From Microcaldota archaeon (GTDB taxonomy: Archaea; Micrarchaeota; Micrarchaeia; Micrarchaeales; CABMGC01), in the NCBI GenBank assembly GCA_021846005.1, contig JAJZIZ010000012.1:1-16902 (forward strand): a DNA stretch of 16,902 bases. Reading direction: 5' to 3'. Position numbers and translations under genes: made by a program. Numbering within the stretch: the stretch's first letter is position 1; every line of letters begins with the position of its first letter. Shown piece after piece: positions 13,582 through 16,902 of this stretch. Below the pieces are notes generated by a model. The model saw only the letters and a program-made list of their open reading frames with translations, did no database searches and was not told the DNA's origin.

Positions 13582-14082
13582 ATGGGAAAATCAGAAGTAG
13601 ATGAACTTACAGACGAGACAGTGGCAAGGGGAGGAATACTCGCAAAGCTTTATTTTGACATGCAGAGCGAAAAACAGGAAGATCTGCAGCCGATAATGGC
13701 CGACATGATAAACAACAGATTATTGAAATCACAAGGGGTAGTCTATTGTGTAGGTTCGATAAGCGATCCGGTCAAAATCGAAGATACATATTCCACAAAT
13801 GCCGAGGTAACTATTCTTGTCAAGGATATCGGTTCCCTGGTAAACATCTCATTCAATTTTGTGCCAGCCGGCATAGAGATACTCAAGCCATCCGGCGAAC
13901 TAAGGATAAAGACAAATGAACTGCAGGCGATCCTTCTTGACATAGCAGGGATATCCATAAACTACTCGCAGTATATACTGAGCAGGGTCCTCAACAAGGA
14001 CGATTACGAACGGGTAATGAAGGACATCAAAAACCGGGAAGAGCTAGGCAAGAAGATGATTGACGAAAAGAAGCAGGAATAA
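13582..14082 (+). CDS. Unknown conserved-looking cytoplasmic protein downstream of hisS
   Basis: I cannot name the family. The protein is 166 residues from ATG 13582, or 167 from ATG 13579. It has no membrane segment. An N-terminal helix (DETVARGGILAKLYFDM) is followed by an alpha/beta segment (GVVYCVGSISDPVKIEDTYS, AEVTILVKDIGSLVNISFNF, GIEILKPSG). A C-terminal helical part ends with a charged coiled coil (DDYERVMKDIKNREELGKKM). The pattern resembles a ferredoxin-like alpha/beta domain plus helices. It is tightly coupled to hisS (GGTTGAT overlaps the hisS stop) and lies 9 nt before tRNA-Gly. A tRNA-related role is suggested only by position. Confidence 0.75.
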   Translation: MGKSEVDELTDETVARGGILAKLYFDMQSEKQEDLQPIMADMINNRLLKSQGVVYCVGSISDPVKIEDTYSTNAEVTILVKDIGSLVNISFNFVPAGIEILKPSGELRIKTNELQAILLDIAGISINYSQYILSRVLNKDDYERVMKDIKNREELGKKMIDEKKQE

Positions 14083-14091
14083 GCTTTATTG

Positions 14092-14164
14092 GCGCCAATT
14101 GTCTAGCCTGGTAGGATCCGAGCTTCCCAAGCTCGTGGCCCGGGTTCAAATCCCGGTTGGCGCA
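14092..14164 (+). tRNA. tRNA-Gly (anticodon CCC)
   Basis: Acceptor GCGCCAA (14092-14098) pairs with TTGGCGC (14157-14163). The D stem is GTCT/GGAT with a G-T wobble at each end. The anticodon stem CGAGC/GCTCG holds loop TTCCCAA. The anticodon at 14126-14128 is CCC, reading GGG. The T stem CCGGG/CCCGG holds TTCAAAT. The discriminator is A14164; there is no CCA and no intron. It lies 9 nt after a coding gene without a clear TATA box of its own at the usual distance, so processing from a longer hisS transcript is possible. Confidence 0.95.
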
Positions 14165-14166
14165 GT

Positions 14167-14207
14167 TAATTTAAACATTTGCGGCGAATTCATAGTGAAG
14201 TGATTCC
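14167..14207 (+). promoter_or_regulatory. Promoter and ribosome-binding site before the small ORF
   Basis: AATTTAAAC (14168-14176) can serve as a TATA box with a start near 14197. AGTGAT (14199-14204) is the only Shine-Dalgarno-like motif. It lies 5 nt (from AGTG) before in-frame ATA 14208, while an out-of-frame ATG at 14215 reads only Met-Gln-stop. Confidence 0.45.
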
Positions 14208-14450
14208 ATAATAAATGCAATAGTTACATCATTGGACGAGGAAAACCTTTTAGCCACACCAATGGAGCCTGTAGATCTAGACTCCCTTGTCGGAAAGAAA
14301 GCGCAATATGTAGATTCCAATGAACGTGTCTGGCCAGGGATAGTGTCAGGTGTCCAGGACTCATTCCTTGTAATAAAGCTTGACAAATTTCCTTCAGGGC
14401 TGGGACAAGGCCAGATAATAGAGATACTTGCCGCTTCGGATTACGATTAA
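14208..14450 (+). CDS. Unknown small acidic protein, possible ATA start
   Basis: The function is not recognised. From the proposed ATA at 14208 it is 80 residues (MINAIVTSLDEE...); the only standard in-frame start is TTG 14232 (72 residues), which lacks a ribosome-binding site. The body (VGKKAQYVDSNERVWPGIVS, GVQDSFLVIKLDKFPSG, GQGQIIEIL) looks like a small beta barrel of SH3, KOW or PRC type. It is acidic at both ends. It lies between tRNA-Gly and a GC-rich noncoding segment. Reading frame and codon use support a real gene; the start is unsettled. Confidence 0.62.
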   Translation: MINAIVTSLDEENLLATPMEPVDLDSLVGKKAQYVDSNERVWPGIVSGVQDSFLVIKLDKFPSGLGQGQIIEILAASDYD

Positions 14451-14477
14451 AGCGCCTAAAGGCAATAGGCACATGCT

Positions 14478-14488
14478 GCTTTATATGC
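14478..14488 (+). promoter_or_regulatory. TATA box within the noncoding segment
   Basis: GCTTTATATGC resembles the EF-1A TATA box and lies 28 nt after a stop codon. It predicts a start near 14510, ahead of the GC-rich structured sequence, so an independent small RNA may be made here. Confidence 0.4.
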
Positions 14489-14559
14489 AAGCCGGCATTT
14501 CCCAGGGCTCTGTCAATCTGAGTCTCGATTTGCCGTTCAGTTTCATTAACAAAGTGAGC

Positions 14560-14614
14560 GGGAAACCCCACGCCCTCTTCAGGGGGTTCCCTTTAGGGGT
14601 GGGAGGGTGTCACA
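14560..14614 (+). ncRNA. GC-rich structured segment resembling an IS200/IS605 right end
   Basis: GGGAA (14560-14564) and CCCC (14566-14569) pair with GGGG (14583-14586) and TTCCC (14587-14591), making 9 bp with a bulged A. CCCAC can alternatively pair with GTGGG (14599-14603). The order of a CCCCACGCCC arm, a TTTAGGGGTGGGAGG arm and GTGTCAC resembles the 3' end of archaeal IS605/IS1341 elements, where the tnpB end overlaps the guide (omega) RNA scaffold. One frame even reads AGNPTPSSGGSL-stop, like a TnpB tail, but is cut off upstream by TGA. No tnpB gene is present. This identification is from memory of the motif and is tentative. Confidence 0.35.
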
Positions 14615-14645
14615 TGGTCATGGAAAGCCGAAACGGCTGGAAGCC

Positions 14646-14691
14646 TATATAATTGCAGAGGCATAAACTGTAAACATTCATGGATTTGGTG
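14646..14691 (+). promoter_or_regulatory. Promoter and ribosome-binding site of the presenilin-like gene
   Basis: TATATAATT (14646-14654) predicts a start near 14675. GGTG (14688-14691) is 5 nt before TTG 14697 and only 2 nt before GTG 14694, favouring TTG. Confidence 0.5.
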
Positions 14692-14696
14692 TTGTG

Positions 14697-15752
14697 TTGG
14701 AGAGAAAAATAGGGAATAGACAAATACTCTTTGTAATAGCGCTCTTCCTCACTGCACAGTTTATAGGGCTATTGCTTGTCACTCCGGCATACTCTCCTTC
14801 ATACAAATACATAAACAACATAAGCTCCCCTCAAGGAAGCCCTGTCTCATTCTTTTTCTGGTTCATCATAGACGTCATAATAATAATTTTGGTACTGATG
14901 CTGGTTTTGCGTTACTACCGCGGCAATCTTTTCTACCGACTGCTTGAGGCATACATTGTAATCTTCGGCTCATTCTTCTTCTTCCTGATTCTGATAAACG
15001 ATATCTTCCAAAACATATCACTGCTTCCCCTCTCGGCGATATCTCTCTTCTTATCGCTGGCAATTCTTGCATACAAGATAAAATTCAACAAGATGAGGAA
15101 CCTCATAACCATGATAACGAGCATAGGCGCTGGCATATTCATAGGAGCCAGCATAGGCCTCGGCTTCGGCTTTCTGGTACTCTACCTACTAATGGGATTT
15201 TTTGCCATATATGATTATCTTGCTGTCTTTGTGCTGAAATTCATGATACCTCTGGCAAAGGAGGCATCAAACCGGAACCTTGCTTTCATGATAGGGTCTT
15301 CCGATCTGGAGCTCAATCCTCACGACGGCAAATCAAAGCCAACAAAACAGGACCTTAAAAGCATACAGAACCCCGAGATCCGATCCATAGTGGAGAAATC
15401 AGGAACGCCTGTGGTATCAAGCATAATGCTGGGAAACGGGGACATAATGCTTCCCATGACTCTTGCAGTAGGTTCATATATCCTATTCGGCAACGCATTT
15501 CTCAGCCTGATGATCATATGCGGCGCTGGCACTGGTCTCATCTTCACCGTATCCCTGCTTCGCAAATACAAAGTGGGCCTCCCTGCAATTCCTCCTCTTT
15601 TCGCATTTATAAGCATATTTCTGGCAATAGCATTTCTTCTCTCAAATCCTGCCAATATCAATTCAGCTGAGATTACAGGCGGAGCGGCTCTAATATCCCT
15701 GCTTGTAATGTATGTTACTCTCAGAAAAGTGGGAAGGAATAAATTTGAATAG
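14697..15752 (+). CDS. Presenilin/signal peptide peptidase-type intramembrane aspartic protease
   Basis: This 351-residue polytopic membrane protein (about nine hydrophobic segments) belongs to the A22/PSH family, which cuts peptides within membranes. The two catalytic motifs are present in membrane helices: the YD motif in FFAIYDYLAV (D173) and the GxGD motif in IMLGNGDIMLP (D249). The third motif, usually PAL, reads PAI here (GLPAIPPL, 296-298). Between the catalytic helices is a 55-residue polar loop (about 185-240), typical of the loop cleaved or disordered in presenilins. The start is TTG 14697 by ribosome-binding-site spacing; GTG 14694 adds one residue. It is a single gene with its own promoter. 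Substrates are unknown. Confidence 0.88.
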   Translation: MERKIGNRQILFVIALFLTAQFIGLLLVTPAYSPSYKYINNISSPQGSPVSFFFWFIIDVIIIILVLMLVLRYYRGNLFYRLLEAYIVIFGSFFFFLILINDIFQNISLLPLSAISLFLSLAILAYKIKFNKMRNLITMITSIGAGIFIGASIGLGFGFLVLYLLMGFFAIYDYLAVFVLKFMIPLAKEASNRNLAFMIGSSDLELNPHDGKSKPTKQDLKSIQNPEIRSIVEKSGTPVVSSIMLGNGDIMLPMTLAVGSYILFGNAFLSLMIICGAGTGLIFTVSLLRKYKVGLPAIPPLFAFISIFLAIAFLLSNPANINSAEITGGAALISLLVMYVTLRKVGRNKFE

Positions 15753-15772
15753 TGAATCCTGGCTCTTATTTT

Positions 15773-16696
15773 TCATTCCTTTGCCTTTCTTATTATCTGG
15801 GCAACAATGCATTTGGCGGGATTTATGCCGGTAGCCTTCTTGAATCCCTGCCATGAGAGGGTAGGATTAGTCTCAAGTATCCGATATCCTTCATCTGTGT
15901 CTGCTATATCTATGCCTGCATAATCAAGCCCCAGCACCTCACACGAACGTATAGCCAGTTCGGAGAGCTCTTTGTCAGCCTTGACTCCTTTCGGTACGGC
16001 TCCTTGTGCCACATTGCTCTTCCAGGTCTTTCCTTTCCTGAATTCAGCACCGACAATCTCCCCGCCAACCACTACTACTCTATAGTCCCCTCCTCCCTTC
16101 TTCTCCATGTATTTCTGGACGTATATTGGCTTGTTCATGTTGGTAAGCGTACTAAAGGAATGCATTGCCACATCTGGGTCACTGACTCTGAAGACTCCGA
16201 ATCCCATGGCGCTTCTAAGAGGCTTCACAACGACTTCTTTGAATCTTTTTACTGCAGAATATGCAACAAACATGTGTTCGCTTACTACCGTCTCGGGAAC
16301 CGGAAGCCCTCTGGCCGAAAGCTTAACCAGTGCCCCGAACTTGTCTGTGGCGACTAGCCAGTTCATCACAGGATTCATTACGTATATTCCCTTCTCTTCG
16401 AAAGACTTCATGCCGAATAGCCTGAACGTGAACTGCTCGTAATCCCTAATAGTGCCAAGGTGTCTGAGCAGTATCGCATCCGATCTTATCTTAATTCTGC
16501 CACTCGAAGCACCTGATGCCCTTTCACTGGACTGCGTGGCTCCTATCTCCCCATCAGAAAGGCTGATGTCCATCGAATCCGCATATATCATTTCCGGTAC
16601 ATTCCCGGAGGAAACTATGGCTCTGCGCAGGTCTTCCACATCCTTGGCGTTCCATTCCTCAAGGACATTACTAACGCTTGTTATGCCGATTCTCAT
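15773..16696 (-). CDS. RimK-family ATP-grasp ligase
   Basis: This family joins an amino acid, often glutamate, to a carboxylate using ATP. From ATG 16696 (GGAG 5 nt upstream) it is 307 residues; a longer frame from 16801 runs into the glyA start and is rejected. Order of parts: an N-terminal pre-ATP-grasp domain (1-115), TDKFGALVKLSARGLPVP (K119), VVVKPLRSAMGFGVF (K158), QKYMEKKGGGDYRVVVVGG (R206), and a metal-binding end with D263 and ETNPTLSWQGFKKATGIN (E275, N277). The last segment resembles LysX, MptN and CofF enzymes rather than ribosomal-protein RimK itself. It diverges from glyA, hinting at glutamylation of a one-carbon carrier. Confidence 0.88.
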   Translation of the reverse strand: MRIGITSVSNVLEEWNAKDVEDLRRAIVSSGNVPEMIYADSMDISLSDGEIGATQSSERASGASSGRIKIRSDAILLRHLGTIRDYEQFTFRLFGMKSFEEKGIYVMNPVMNWLVATDKFGALVKLSARGLPVPETVVSEHMFVAYSAVKRFKEVVVKPLRSAMGFGVFRVSDPDVAMHSFSTLTNMNKPIYVQKYMEKKGGGDYRVVVVGGEIVGAEFRKGKTWKSNVAQGAVPKGVKADKELSELAIRSCEVLGLDYAGIDIADTDEGYRILETNPTLSWQGFKKATGINPAKCIVAQIIRKAKE

Positions 16697-16750
16697 TGCA
16701 GCTCCTGATAAGATATAAACACATAAGTTAAAAGAATTCATGGTGTCTTG
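16697..16750. promoter_or_regulatory. Divergent spacer between the RimK-type gene and glyA
   Basis: In 54 bases there is a TATA box for glyA (GATATAAAC, 16712-16720) and GGTG (16742-16745) 5 nt before its ATG. The leftward gene has GGAG 5 nt before its ATG and a weaker AT-rich tract at 16722-16735. Confidence 0.5.
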
Positions 16751-16902
16751 ATGGAAAATTATGCGGAAATAGAAGCGCAGGATCCTGAAATTTACGGTCA
16801 TATTGTCAAAGAGTCAGATAGACAGGAGAATAATCTCGAGATGATTCCTTCTGAGAATTTTACCAGCAAGGCAGTGATGCAGGCAATGGGCAGCATTCTT
16901 AC
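16751..16902 (+). CDS. glyA: Serine hydroxymethyltransferase, N-terminal part (cut by the window end)
   Basis: The enzyme interconverts serine and glycine with a folate or methanopterin carrier, using PLP. Only the first 50 residues are in the window: AEIEAQDPEIYGHIVKESDR, then QENNLEMIPSENFTSKAVMQ, then AMGSIL. The motif IPSENFTS (usually IASENFVS), the alternating D-P-E-I-Y start and the following AMGS are diagnostic of SHMT. The PLP lysine lies beyond the edge. GGTG 5 nt before ATG 16751 and a TATA box at 16712 support the start. Confidence 0.93.
   Translation, partial: MENYAEIEAQDPEIYGHIVKESDRQENNLEMIPSENFTSKAVMQAMGSIL

Noticed and set aside
14428..14652. 74-aa open frame over the GC-rich segment
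   Set aside because: It overlaps the end of the previous gene, starts at TTG without a ribosome-binding site, and spans stem-loops; better explained as noncoding or an element remnant.
14451..14693. RNase P RNA or SRP RNA
   Set aside because: Too short, and none of the conserved core motifs of either RNA could be found.
16697..16801. N-terminal extension of the RimK-type protein
   Set aside because: It crosses the glyA promoter and start and is hydrophobic without family similarity; MRIGITSV at 16696 has GGAG upstream.

Overview
The window is archaeal chromosome. It carries an archaeal EF-1A next to uS10, Rpo7 (Rpb7) with Spt4, a proteasome alpha subunit, SBDS, a three-subunit exosome core (Rrp4-Rrp41-Rrp42), eL43, Rpo12, an archaeal histone and CCA-less archaeal tRNAs. 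Promoters have TATA/BRE-like boxes, and ribosome-binding sites are variants of GGTG(AT). Several proteins are short (eL43 78 aa, Rpo12 44 aa) and the genes are tightly packed. That would suit a small-genome DPANN archaeon of Micrarchaeota type, but this placement is inference, not proof.

Layout. (1) 1-819: an unassigned AT-rich stretch, tRNA-Lys(CTT) and a DUF5654 membrane protein. (2) 820-2070: an apparently intact insertion sequence with an IS4-type YREK DDE transposase and a divergent 52-aa DUF2080 protein. It is bounded by 18-bp inverted repeats and target duplications and abuts the EF-1A promoter. (3) 2081-5510: EF-1A-uS10, then a convergent IscU-like scaffold gene, a divergent FCF1-type PIN gene, and Rpo7-Spt4. 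(4) 5511-10037: the proteasome/SBDS/exosome/eL43 block, an unrecognised 124-aa gene, and rpo12. (5) 10079-12262: an unknown membrane protein; a convergent histone, zinc-ribbon and PRC-barrel operon; and thioredoxin diverging from the histone. (6) 12297-14450: hisS, an unknown gene, tRNA-Gly(CCC) and an unknown small protein. (7) 14451-15752: a GC-rich structured segment with its own TATA box that resembles the right end or guide RNA of an IS200/IS605 element, then a presenilin-type aspartic protease. (8) 15773-16902: a RimK-type ATP-grasp ligase diverging from the 5' end of glyA.

Functionally most of the window is the information-processing core: translation elongation, transcription subunits, RNA decay and 3' processing, ribosome maturation and proteolysis. 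Three things stand out. The first is a complete C/D-box sRNA signature (C, D', C', D) lying exactly in the histone mRNA leader, starting where the TATA box predicts transcription to start and ending 5 nt before the ATG. The second is a pair of genes (PIN and the 80-aa protein) whose only Shine-Dalgarno-like motif leads to an in-frame ATA at the spacing used elsewhere in the window. The third is the orphan IS605-like structured RNA candidate with no tnpB gene. No CRISPR array was seen.
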